Shown here piece by piece: positions 12,653-22,552 of a stretch of DNA of 64,000 nt. The DNA comes from Plasmodium coatneyi (taxonomy: Eukaryota; Apicomplexa; Aconoidasida; Haemosporida; Plasmodiidae), in the NCBI RefSeq assembly GCF_001680005.1, contig NC_033569.1, forward strand, positions 496,001-560,000. The letters are read 5' to 3'. The notes below the pieces were generated by a model, which made no database searches, was not told the origin of the DNA, and saw nothing but the letters and a program-made list of their open reading frames with translations. Made by a program: the position numbers and the translations under genes. Each line of letters starts with the position of its first letter. Positions within the stretch are counted from its first letter, which is position 1.

Positions 12653-13091
12653 AATAAAATTTACACCTCCCATTAAATTTTTTTTTTTTTTTCCAAATTT
12701 TACACGTACGGGAAAATATAACGACTAATTACAATTCTGCAATTTTTTTGTTGAGCACATTGAATTGGCATCCATGCACATCTCACTGTTCCATTTTTTT
12801 TAAATGGTGAACTGAACAGAATGTTAATTTTACGGGAAGAAGAATTATACGACGAGGCCCAGATCTGTCACGCTTGGAAATGAAGCGAATTGTGATTTTA
12901 TTTTGATGAGTGTTGAGTCCATCAAAATTTCAACAACTGTACTGCATACGTACATACGTATATATATATATATTTTTTTTTTTCTCCTTTTTTTTATTTT
13001 CCCCTCGTGTTTCCCCTTGATTTTCCACCGGCTTTACAACCCTTACCCAGCATTTCTGCAACGCGTAAGAGTACAGATTTGCCTTTTTAAG

Positions 13092-14745
13092 ATGAGATTT
13101 TGGTTTGGTAAAAAGAAAAACAGTTCCGAATGCTTCGACAATAAAAAAAAGAACAATGTAAGACTTGCGTAACTCTCTGTGGCACTTGCCATTCCGTTTG
13201 CCCCATTTTGTTTGCCATCGATGTTATTGCATGCTTATTATTCGTCACTACATGATATTCTGGTGCAACCCTCCCCATGCTGCTCTTCTCCAGGACGAAA
13301 TATACAAAGCCATCCTGAAAAACAGAGAAGCGATAGATGCTCTCGAAAAGAAGCAGGTGCAGGTGGAGAAGAAAATTAAGGTAAGCACAAAAAGGGGACC
13401 ACCCAAATTTACATTCTCGTAGACGCATGAGCTTCTACAGATGTGCATCCGCCGTAGTCTGCGCAGTGCACGCAGCTGTTACGTGTATATTTTTTTTTCT
13501 CGTTTTCTTTTTTTTTCTTTTCCCATTGTTTACCAACGCCGTGCCACCCCCCGCAGCAACTTGAAATAGAAGCGAAGCAGAAAGTGGAGCAAAACCAAAT
13601 GAGCAATGCCAAAATTTTATTAAAGAGGAAAAAATTATACGAACAGGAAATAGAGAACATTTTAAATAATCGTCTAACCCTGGAAGACAACATGATCAAT
13701 TTGGAGAACATGCATTTACACAAAATCGCAGTTAACGCCTTGTCTTATGCGGCCAACACGCATAAAAAGCTGAACAACGAAATGTACGTGCGGGTGTAGG
13801 CGTATCAGCGGACGTTTTGGCCGACGCTTGGAAGAGGGCACATTGCCGTGATATTCGCCCAAGTCTAGACAGGCCAAAGCAGCACTCTGAAAAAGGAAAA
13901 AACACCATCCACCACATTACGCAGGAAGAAATTATATTATTTCCTTTTATTTTCCCCTTCGCTTATCCCCTTTTTTCTTGCAGAAATACGCAGAAGGTGG
14001 AGAAGATTATCGACACGCTTCAAGAAAATAAGGACATCCAGGAGGAGATAAACCAGGCCCTTAGCTTCAACCTGCTAAATAATGTGGACGAGGTAATTGG
14101 CAATTCGTGCACGTTGCGTAGCGTGCAGATATTTTCCACTCCGTTGAGAAGTTCTCCATGCGGTTGAACATTTTTTCGCGTCGATTCCCTCCCCCCCAAC
14201 TGACGCATTTCAAAATTTTCCACTTCCGTAGGACGAAATTAACAAGGAGCTTGACCTACTGAAGGAACAAACCATGGAAGAAAAACTCAGTAATCCCCAT
14301 TTGACGCGTCCTCTGTTTATTTAAGTTTTTTTTTTTTTTTTTGTTCAAATTTAGCTGTTTTTTTTTTTTTTTTTTTTTTTTTCCCTCCCACCAGCTGCCA
14401 CAGTTAACAAAATACCTGAGGTTCCCCTAGGTACACACACCGCATTTTCTCAATCGTTTGGCGTCACGTTTTTGTAACCATTTGAACGTATCGATCGTCA
14501 TAAAACCTTTCTCCCCATTTTTTACGCCCCGTAGATAATTACCCAGTGCATGTGAAGGCCAGAGAACAGCTAATCGATAAGACCACCGAGGAGGTAAGCG
14601 ATGAGCTAACTAGCCATGATACGTTAAAATGTGAACACCTTCTGTGCACAATATTCTTATTGGGTTTTGCGAAAATGGAAATTCCCTCCCCCCTTCGCAG
14701 TCGGACGACGAAGAATTGAAGGAGCTAATTGGAGAAATGACATGA
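13092..14745 (+). CDS. VPS32: ESCRT-III subunit Snf7/CHMP4 (VPS32)
   Basis: Eight exons fit in phase: 13092..13157, 13294..13380, 13557..13783, 13984..14092, 14232..14289, 14395..14430, 14535..14593 and 14701..14745, giving 228 residues, the usual CHMP4 size (about 225). The start is short and basic (MRFWFGKKKN), typical of the membrane-inserting ESCRT-III N-terminus. It is followed by helices with KKQVQVEKKI, then LLKRKKLYEQEIENIL and YAANTHKKLN, closely following the Snf7/CHMP4 pattern. The last exon encodes SDDEELKELIGEMT, which matches the C-terminal amphipathic helix that binds Bro1/ALIX in CHMP4 proteins. Snf7 polymerises on membranes during multivesicular-body formation, scission and repair. 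The gene is unusually intron-rich for this window, with short introns containing long T runs. Confidence 0.9.
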
Positions 14746-15324
14746 GGGAAATGAATAAAAAGGAAAATGTGAAGTGGAAAAATGGAACAAGCTGTCACCC
14801 AACGGATGAAGCGCAGCAGAGTGTAACGTACACCCGCCCCATTTACGTTCCTGTGTGTACGTAAAGTTATTTTTATTTTTACAATTCTTACCATTGCAAT
14901 TACAATTGCAATTACAATTACAATTGCTATATTTTTTTTTTCTTTTTTTTCTTTTTTTTGTTTTGTTTAATTTCTTCATTTCAAATGAGATAATTTAATT
15001 TTTTTTAAATTATACGGAAGGAATAACACGTTTATGGACACACCTTCATTTTTATTTTTTCAACCTCTCCACGTCTTCATTATTTTTTCTCCACCTTTTT
15101 CGACACGAATTAACTCGAGCACCTCCAAGGTACCAACTTTTTCATTTGTTCCACAGTTTATTTTCTTTTTAAGTTTTTGCGTTATTTCGTTTTGTCCAAT
15201 GAGTGTAGCTGCGAGCTGGTCCACACACGAGCCACAGTATATGCGCCACACCAGCATGCATGTGCACACGATGTAACATAAAAAAAAGAACTAACGGATG
15301 AATGGATTACGGACCAATGACGCA
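14746..15324. other. Convergent 3' region, non-coding
   Basis: Between Snf7 (plus) and a coiled-coil protein gene (minus). It contains a hexanucleotide-like repeat near 14893, T-rich DNA to about 15030 and no supported coding frame. Confidence 0.6.
14893..14928. repeat. ATTGCA/ATTACA short tandem repeat
   Basis: Six alternating hexamer units just past the Snf7 stop codon, in the presumed 3' untranslated region. Confidence 0.75.
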
Positions 15325-16719
15325 TCAGGCGGACTGCCTCATTACGGGGGGCGACCGGCGGAGGGTTTGCCAAATTGCCAGCTGCACCTCGCAAATTTCT
15401 CGCTCGATTTCCCGTCGGAGATCCTTGCACTCGTATTTTACGTGATGCATAAGATCGATGACGTAGTTCAATACACACCTTAGCATAACCATTTCGATTG
15501 CCCTAAAATAGCGATACAGTTTTCTACTTTTATTAAAATCATCACATTTTATCGCTTCCCTATATTTTCTCATCATCCTTTCGACTTTCCTCAAGTACGT
15601 ACTTATAACTTTTTCAATTTTTTTATTTATTTGGCTACTCCTGTTGGTCACTTCAACCTGGTACATTACTCTTTGTAGCAAGGTTAACATTTTTTTATTG
15701 TCCATCACCATCTGTCTGTATTCTGACAGCACCGTTAAGGCGTCCTGATCAGCGGCGTGGGTTTTACTCTTCCTCGTTGTACTTGTGTACCCGTCAGGGA
15801 TGCTCAAATTTTGCGTGTTCATTCCGTGTAAGGGGTTACTCTCTGGAAGGACTGCGCCAAAATTTACTTTTTCCTTTCCACCTGACTGATTCCCTTCGAT
15901 GCTTTTCACAAACTGGTCGATGATTTTTGTGGACTCGCTCGAGCAGTTGCTGCTACTTCTCTGGTGACCTCTTCCATTCTGCTCGTGTATAGCCCGTTTG
16001 TTCACGTCCATCTTCATGCTCTTCCGTGGGGAAGTGAGTCCAGAGGGGGTAAGCCCACAGGTGGGGAATTCCTCACCTTGATCCCCCCAAGGTGAACCTA
16101 CTTTACCCTTGTAACCATTTTGGTGCACCTCCCGATACAACTTCTTTCCCCCCAAATGTGAAAGACCTTCTGACTGTAACATTCCCAAATCGGGTTCCCG
16201 TCGTCTATGACTGTATTCACCAAAAATGGATGAAGAGTGGAAATCCTTTCTTTTGAGAAGTGCGTGAAGGTAATTCTGATATCCCCTTTCGTGGTACCCA
16301 TCTCGATTCCATAAGAAATTATGCTTCTTGAAATCTCCCTCATTTTCGTAATTCCTACAAGGGGATGTTTTCTTCTTATGGTTCCTCTCCTTGGGACTGC
16401 TACACCCTGTTTGCAGTTTATGTGCATGTCCATTTATGGTACCTCCATCATGAGTGCTCAGGGAGGATATATTCACATAAGGTAAAGACGTCCTGCATAG
16501 AACGCCAAGATTATAATTCACGTGATGTCTTTGTTTATGTCCATTTTTTATACTACTTATAAATTTATACATTTCTCTTTTTAATTTTTTTTCCTTCCTC
16601 TCGTATTTCTCCACTTGGTCTTTTATGTTCAATCTGTGTGGACTTTCTACATTTTTTAGGAAGGGGACTTTATCTACGTAACTGTGGCGAAGTTGCTCCT
16701 GTGATGTTGGTTCCTTCAT
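15325..16719 (-). CDS. Unrecognised Plasmodium-type protein with C-terminal helices
   Basis: I do not recognise this 464-residue protein. The open frame extends a few codons further upstream, but the first ATG is at 16719 (MKEPTSQEQL), so that start is used. The N-terminal third is basic with helical character (VEKYERKEKKLKREMYKF). The middle (about 90-310) is low-complexity, rich in Ser, Asn, Gly and His. The last 150 residues look structured and alpha-helical: LTVLSEYRQMVMDNKKMLTL, then INKKIEKVISTYLRKVERM and a segment ending in CEVQLAIWQTLRRS. There is no signal peptide or clear membrane span. The helical end could be an interaction module; nothing in the neighbours suggests a role. Confidence 0.7.
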   Translation of the reverse strand: MKEPTSQEQLRHSYVDKVPFLKNVESPHRLNIKDQVEKYERKEKKLKREMYKFISSIKNGHKQRHHVNYNLGVLCRTSLPYVNISSLSTHDGGTINGHAHKLQTGCSSPKERNHKKKTSPCRNYENEGDFKKHNFLWNRDGYHERGYQNYLHALLKRKDFHSSSIFGEYSHRRREPDLGMLQSEGLSHLGGKKLYREVHQNGYKGKVGSPWGDQGEEFPTCGLTPSGLTSPRKSMKMDVNKRAIHEQNGRGHQRSSSNCSSESTKIIDQFVKSIEGNQSGGKEKVNFGAVLPESNPLHGMNTQNLSIPDGYTSTTRKSKTHAADQDALTVLSEYRQMVMDNKKMLTLLQRVMYQVEVTNRSSQINKKIEKVISTYLRKVERMMRKYREAIKCDDFNKSRKLYRYFRAIEMVMLRCVLNYVIDLMHHVKYECKDLRREIEREICEVQLAIWQTLRRSPPVMRQSA

Positions 16720-19158
16720 TTTTTGTAATTTTCCCAAGATGGAAAAATTGGTACGGAAAGCGTTTCGTTATTTTTTATTTTATTACTTTATTTATTTTGT
16801 GTGTGTGTGTGCTTTTTTCCCTTTTACACCTTTTATTTACACCCTTTAAAAGGTAAAAGTATCTGCTCACTGTACTGGCTACTCCTCCGGGGTGCTTCAA
16901 ACCGTTGACACTTTCATGCAAAGGGGGCTCCCTATTACTGTCGTATATTCGGGGGTTTCTTTTACCTTTCGCTGGTAGCCGTGCTCAGTTGGGGTGCAAC
17001 TACGACCCCTCGGGGCACTTCTACATGGTGGATAAACCCATATAGGCGACTTCCATGTGCTCATTATTACTATTTTATTATTTTTATTACTATTTTTTTT
17101 TTCTTCTTGTTAATGTCATCCCCCCGATGAAGAAGCAACCATTCGGGGAACCATTCTTTAGCAACAGAATTCCCACAATTTCTACAAAACACTCCAAACG
17201 CAAGTGCTTAGCTTGACCATGTGCCCTTCATTCAGTTGTGTGATCAGAGTGCACTGGGTCCCGCTAGCCGTGTTGTTGTAGGCACCGTGGGGATGTACGC
17301 CCAATTGTGTTATTACCCCCTTGGGGAAATCATTTTTTTTTTTTTTTTTTTTTAAATAGCCTTCATTTCTTTACCCCATAATTGTGTGTAAAATGATGCG
17401 AAATGTACAAATTCAAATTTTTCGCTTACCCAGAGAAGGAAAAACAGAATGAGGAAAAAGGTGTGCAGAATAAATCTAACCACGCGGTGGTGTCACGGGT
17501 GGGGCGAACTAAATATATATTTTTTCTTCTAGATCACGTTTTCCAAAATAGAGCCTTCCATTCGTTTTTTCCACTGCACCATCGCGAGTTTCTTTTTTCA
17601 CCCTATATGAACAAGTCGCCTCAACCACGAAAATGCGTCAATTCTCCCAATTCCACTTTTGCAAAATGTTGTTCGCCATAAACTGGCACCCTTCACACTT
17701 CAGATTGGTTTGTGCGAAACTGGGGAAAAAGTTTCTAAGCGGTTAATAATGCTATACCGCTACAGTTAACTTTTCTTTTACTGTTACTGTTTTATATTTT
17801 TTTTTCCCCATTCGGTTAGTCCTTCACTTGGAAGTGGCATTAATTCTACACCCCAATTTTGATCGCACCACAACCTGCGCAGCAACCCGTTTGTGAAACG
17901 CGACTCATACCAACCGGAATGCCTCCCTTTGGCAGAACCTTGGAAGGGAGATTGGCTTTCCATTTACGCGGTAGGATTTTTCCCCATTATGAATGAACTA
18001 GATCGAACTGAGGAATAAAAAAGTACGTATTTGTGTGTGGTGGGGAAGGGCACGGCAAAACAGGACAGGAGAATGGTGGAACGTTGCTTGCAACTGAGGA
18101 GACAAAAGCAAGCTTCACTTAAGTGTTGATAAAAAAAAAATTTACTTACAAAGTGGTAACCACCTTTGCGTGCAATTTGATGGAACTTTTTCCTGATTTG
18201 TAAAGCAATTGGGGAAAGCCTCTTTTTTAAGGAAACGGCGTACTCGCAATTATTGTTGCCACCTAACAGCCCGTCGCAACCCGTTCTGTTACGTTTAGAG
18301 GGACGAAGGAGGCACCTCTAAATTGCACTGTCTTCATTAGGTAAAAATGAATTCTTACATTTCATTCCAAATGGAGGGTCATAATGCAGTTTAATGTATC
18401 CAAAAAGGGGATACGAGAAATTTTGCACAAAACACGTAGGATGAAAAGAAGTTGATATAATAGTAGCTAGCCAAAGGGTTGAACAAATTGTAAAAAAAAA
18501 AAAAATGCACACATTATGCGCATATGAGAAGGAAAAGTATGAACGTTCAGGTAAAAATTTGGGCAGTTAAGCTGTGGTGCGATTCACGCAGGCTTCACGT
18601 GGGCTTTTTTCTTTCATTTTGTTTTTTCCATTTTGCATGTTTTACCTGGTATAGGAAGGATTATTTAGCCGTTTTAGCTTTTTTTTTTTTTTTTTTTTTT
18701 GTGAAATTTGGAATGGCTAGCTGTCAGCTTCATTTGCGCTACTTTCTGTCCACACTAATATTGCGTTGCAAAAAGGAAAAAAAAAAAAAATAAATAAAAA
18801 TAAGTAAAATAAAAAAATAAAAATAAATAATTATACAGTAACAGACTTAGCCAAATGTTAACACCCACTTAACATATACTAACCTAACACATATAAGTCT
18901 ACATCCACTCTCCGATACGTACCTAATACAGAGATAGTTGGACAAACAAACCACTTCAGTTAATTCGATTTTATTCATGCTCTCATTTGCATTCTGTTAC
19001 TACCCCCCTTTGTGACACGAAGTACCCCCAACCGAGGCTGCACACACACGACTGGTCTCTCCTTTCGCATCTTCCCCCTCGATTGTGTCACACAGAAATT
19101 TTATAGCGCGTCCCGTTTGGCAAAAAATTTAAGCCTAATTCCTTACAAGTGAACAAAA
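16720..19158. other. Divergent intergenic region, 2.4 kb
   Basis: Lies between a minus-strand gene and the small plus-strand gene at 19159, so it should hold both promoters. It has a short GT run near 16798, T runs at about 17330-17353 and 18680-18700, and an A-rich AAATAA-type stretch at 18778-18830. The only open frames are short and low-complexity. Confidence 0.55.
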
Positions 19159-19614
19159 ATGGGACGCAGGAAATTTGAGGATTACCACATAACGAGGGAC
19201 CACATCAATGAGTTGTTAAATTCGCCAAACATAATTTATGAAAATCCGGGCTCTTGGGACAGCTCTATCTTCAACGCGCAACCGTCCCGTACGGACAAGC
19301 TTCTGTATCGAATAGAGTACATGCGGGTAATTGGCGAGCATAAATAATAATGTGGGCGTGAGTTTGAAAGTTTTACACACACACACACACACTCCCCCCA
19401 TGTGCTCACATTAATCGTTATAAAGCTCATCCGCTCTTATCACTTTGCGTTCCCAATGGATCGTGTACTTCCTCCCATTTGTTGTGCTCTTCGCCTCACA
19501 CCTTTTTTTCCTTGCGCATCCATTTTAACAACTTCGCCCATTTCGCAGGACGGGACAGCCATATACTACAAGCGGACGTTGGGGGACTTCAAGAAGTTCT
19601 TCTGCTGCTTCTAA
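19159..19614 (+). CDS. Small conserved-looking protein, 77 residues, ending in Cys-Cys-Phe
   Basis: Two exons joined in phase 0: 19159..19326 and 19549..19614. The ATG sits in a good context (aaaATGGG). The protein is globular-looking rather than low-complexity: it begins MGRRKFEDYHITRDHINELL, continues with IIYENPGSWDSSIFN and ends YYKRTLGDFKKFFCCF. I do not recognise the family. The terminal Cys-Cys-Phe is curious: paired Cys residues at the end can be lipid-modified, but CCF is not a standard prenylation box, so that is only a suggestion. The intron carries a CA microsatellite and a normal pyrimidine-rich acceptor. Confidence 0.65.
19375..19392. repeat. CA dinucleotide repeat in intron
   Basis: Nine CA units inside the single intron of the 77-residue protein gene. 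Confidence 0.85.
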
Positions 19615-20315
19615 TATAGGATAGATTTGGCAGCAGCTCGGGCTCACAGGGCTCCGTGTCTGTTCGCCTCCCCGTCGGCCATGTCTCCTTTGAATTTTGT
19701 ATTTTGAACTTTACGTTTTTAACTTTGCCTTTTCGTCGTTACACTTTGATCTTTCCATTTTTGCCTCTCCTATTTATATATTTTTTTTTTTTTTTTTTGG
19801 GAACCCTCGCCGGCTGATCTAATTTCACCCCGTGATGTCGTTCCCGAAAATGGCAAAGTGGACAACTTTAGGGGTCATTTCCGCGCTATTTTCCAAATTT
19901 TTATTTTTTTCTGCCGATTTTTGTAAATTTTTTTTCATGACACACTTTTGGCAGAATCCCCCTGTGCATGAAGAGTTATTCTCCTCTTTTCATGTTGCGA
20001 AAGATTTCCACTTGAGTGGAAAAAACGCATTTCCCTCTTCCCCGCGGGGGTTGCATACATGCATTCACATGCATTGTGTGCAACTTTTTTTATTTTTTCC
20101 GTCTAACCTTAAAACCTCGCTTAGCGAATATTAAATGTAGTTAAAAAAAGCTACTTTGGAGCAACAATGTTTTTGCATAACTAGGAACATAATATTATCC
20201 ATGGTTAAAAAAGAGTGGAGGAATCTGCGCTCAGTTTTTTTCAACAGCCCTTCTGACTGTTTTGCAGTGTGGGCCACGCCACGGAGGATGACAAATTTTT
20301 TTTTTTTTTTCCACC
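19615..20315. other. Convergent 3' region, non-coding
   Basis: Between the small plus-strand gene and the OST5-like minus-strand gene. It contains T runs near 19778 and 20290 and no supported frame. Confidence 0.6.
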
Positions 20316-20567
20316 TTACAAGCACACATTAAAATAAATCAAAAGAACATATAACGCCAACCCCACACTGACTGACGTTATTAGGCATAACAGAAGGTCA
20401 ACCTTCACGCTTCTTTTTTTCCTACGTTCACATATACGATCGAATAAAAAAATGACGCTCACGAATGCAAATATATGAAATAGGAACAGTAGGTAGGGAA
20501 TGTATTTTCTTTTTAGGACCGATTGGTATGGTTCTAACTCGATGCTCACGTTGGTAAAAGCAACCAT
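20316..20567 (-). CDS. Two-span membrane protein, probable OST5/TMEM258 subunit of oligosaccharyltransferase
   Basis: An 83-residue single-exon protein starting at the ATG at 20567 (MVAFTNVSIELEPY). The open frame continues upstream, but that part is Pro/Thr/Gly-rich and does not look coding. It has two hydrophobic helices, YIPYLLFLFHIFAFVSVIFL (about 24-43) and KVDLLLCLITSVSVGLALYV (about 58-77), joined by a short basic loop, and ends LLIYFNVCL. Size, topology and the layout Pro-Tyr before helix 1, charged loop, LLxSxxxSxxxGxxxLxL helix 2 match TMEM258/OST5, a small subunit of the ER N-glycosylation complex (79 residues in human). Sequence identity is limited, so the call rests on topology and the pattern in helix 2. 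Plasmodium is known to have a reduced N-glycosylation pathway. Confidence 0.6.
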   Translation of the reverse strand: MVAFTNVSIELEPYQSVLKRKYIPYLLFLFHIFAFVSVIFLFDRICERRKKRSVKVDLLLCLITSVSVGLALYVLLIYFNVCL

Positions 20568-20668
20568 TTTACTTTGGGGGTTTGTCAAATTGGTGAGGCA
20601 AGCTGGCTCGTCTGGTTTACGTAGTTCTCCCTCTCTTGTTTTTCCCACTTTGTGTTTCTTCTGATGAG

Positions 20669-21032
20669 ATGCGTTTCGATTCTGTGGTGTACTCCTGCGA
20701 TGTCTTCTTCTTCAAGAAGGGTACAACGCTCCGCGTCCAATTGGCGCAAAAATGTACCTTCTTCGTGGTGGACAAAAATTCGATGCAGCGCTTCCTGGAC
20801 GATTTGACCGACGGGGAAGCAATCCACTTAATGGGATGCACACATACCTTCACAATAGTACATAAATACATACGTACATATTGTGTATGACAACAGTGTG
20901 ACACTTCTAGCGAATCACTTCTTCGTACAACTGGTGAATCCTTCCTTTACGCAGGTCCCGGGATGGATCATTCAGTTTGTAAAGGGATTCATCTGTGGGG
21001 GCTATAGGGCATTCCTTCCAGCGTCGCTGTGA
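20669..21032 (+). CDS. Candidate small two-exon protein, divergent from the OST5-like gene
   Basis: Tentative model. Exon 20669..20857 (63 codons from an ATG) joins in phase 0 to 20955..21032, giving 88 residues. The first exon reads like a folded protein (SVVYSCDVFFFKKGTTLRVQ, then KCTFFVVDKNSMQRFLDDLT) and has more balanced base composition than the flanks. The second begins VPGWIIQFVKGFICGGYRAF. The donor (ATA then GTACAT) is weak, and the acceptor (ttacgcag) is good. The reverse strand is also open here but reads less like protein. Its start lies about 100 bases from the OST5-like start, so the two could share a promoter. No family is recognised. Confidence 0.38.
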
Positions 21033-21632
21033 GAAATGCTACACTGTGAATGTTGCTGCCCGGGGGAAAGGCGTGCTCCCTGTAAATTTTCCTAAATTTT
21101 AGAGGTGCTCCGTGCGTAGGAATACCCCCTAAAGTGGCCTCACCCTAGCACACTTTGCTCATTTTTAAAAATTTCATTTGTCATTTTTTTTTTTTTTTTT
21201 TTTTTTTCCCAATTTGCATGTTCATTTATTTGCGCTAAGTTTTGGCACCTGCGCCGATTGCGTACGGCCCGACCAAGTGACGCAAAAAGAGATGAACAGA
21301 AATCCCACTTCGCGAAGAACAACGCTATGACTAGTAAGGCAAGCGAAGCGGAGGGGGGCATTCCCATTTATAAGTTTAACCTCGCATATTTTACACGTTT
21401 GGGAGGCCTCCCACGTGACCCCCCTCGGCGTAGCAACAGAATGGTGAAAAAAAACCGAGCAACGCTATTTGCAAGAAATTACAAACGCGGGTAAACCGCA
21501 TGGTACAAAATTTTGCGTTTTCACCTTTTAGGGAGACCCTCCTTGACTCGGCTCCCACGTTGACCTCCCCATGTTTTGCGCCAAATCTGCATCGTAGCAC
21601 ACGAACGGCCTTGACAAAATTGACGAAGCAGC
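21033..21632. other. Intergenic, upstream of SNU23
   Basis: Contains a T run near 21186-21208 and otherwise mixed sequence, probably the promoter and leader of the SNU23 gene. No supported coding frame. Confidence 0.55.
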
Positions 21633-22436
21633 ATGAACAACAGAAGGAGGGGCAGCGGAGCCCCATACGAAGACCGAACGAAAGAACCTACAGATAGTTC
21701 CTCCAGACATACCCACTCAGATAGTAAGGACAGAAATGATGCGAAGGAGAGGAAAAGCCAAGCCAGTATTGATAATTTTGGAAGGAAAGTATGGGACAAA
21801 GATTATTACAAAAAGAAAGCGGAAGAAAAAACAACAAATGAGGAGGATGAACTTATTCTAAAATTACTGCCTGATCTGAAGAAGAGGAAAGTACCTTCTC
21901 CTCCACCTCCATCTGAGAGGAAGCTCCTAGAGGGAAGGAAAGAAATCCTAACACTTGAAAAAAATTTAGGAAAAGTACAAATAGTAACAGAAAAGACGGT
22001 AAAACAAGAGCAAGGAGGTTACTACTGTAAAATTTGTGACTGTGTGTTGAAAGATTCGCAAACTTATTTGGACCACATAAATGGAAAGAATCATAATCGA
22101 ATGCTTGGCTATAGCATGAAGGTGAAGAGAGTTGCCCTCAGCGATGTTGTGAACAAACTGAACGTCCTGCGGGATGCAAAGAGGAAGAAATCGCAGGAGG
22201 AAGAAGTTCCTCTGGATGACGATCCAGAAAGGAGCGTCAAAAAGAGGCTCCTCGATGTGCAACAAATGGAAGACATGAAAATGCAACGGCGGAAGGAAAA
22301 GAAGCTACTTAAAAAGTTGGAGAAGCAGCGAAGGGCTGAGCAGGAAGAGGCAGATGCACTGGAGGAAAACGATGATCAGGAGGATGACGAAGATGCTCAG
22401 TTAAGGAAGATGGGTCTGCCCACCTCCTTCGCGTGA
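21633..22436 (+). CDS. SNU23: U4/U6.U5 tri-snRNP zinc-finger protein SNU23/ZMAT2
   Basis: Single exon, 267 residues. After a charged N-terminus comes the family hallmark FGRKVWDKDYYKKKAEE (about 49-65), then ILTLEKNLGKVQIVTEKT and a matrin/U1-type C2H2 zinc finger beginning GGYYCKICDCVLKDSQTYLD and ending HINGKNHNR (about 128-156). Two Cys and two His are in place. A conserved helix with MLGYSMKVKRVALSDVVNKL follows, and then a long Lys/Glu coiled coil. The end DDEDAQLRKMGLPTSF resembles the family's acidic tail. SNU23 helps activate the spliceosome as part of the B complex. An intact gene fits the intron density seen here. Confidence 0.92.
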   Translation: MNNRRRGSGAPYEDRTKEPTDSSSRHTHSDSKDRNDAKERKSQASIDNFGRKVWDKDYYKKKAEEKTTNEEDELILKLLPDLKKRKVPSPPPPSERKLLEGRKEILTLEKNLGKVQIVTEKTVKQEQGGYYCKICDCVLKDSQTYLDHINGKNHNRMLGYSMKVKRVALSDVVNKLNVLRDAKRKKSQEEEVPLDDDPERSVKKRLLDVQQMEDMKMQRRKEKKLLKKLEKQRRAEQEEADALEENDDQEDDEDAQLRKMGLPTSFA

Positions 22437-22552
22437 TGCAACGTCACCCCTCCGTCGTTTTGCCCTCCACGTTGGTTTTTTAAAAAAAATAACAAAAAAG
22501 CAACACAATCTACCGGTGCACATGTAAAGGCGCATTCTAACCACGTCAGTAG

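Larger units (their letters stand above)
6476..13091. other. Long gene-poor stretch, 6.6 kb
   Basis: No confident gene was found between the divergently placed E2-like and Snf7 genes. The sequence is a patchwork of long A and T runs, tetranucleotide repeats and islands of more balanced composition. The longest open frames are 10498..10986 (plus, 162 codons, A/T-simple N-terminal part) and 9075..9538 (two overlapping plus frames). Neither shows a domain, a conserved-looking pattern or a full set of splice sites. About 9540-10150 is more uniformly AT-rich without homopolymers. It may contain long leaders, non-coding RNA or small spliced genes that I cannot prove. Confidence 0.5.

Noticed and set aside
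6476..13091. Possibility that the gene-poor stretch is a centromere
   Set aside because: Plasmodium centromeres are short and extremely AT-rich with repeats; this stretch has many balanced-composition islands.
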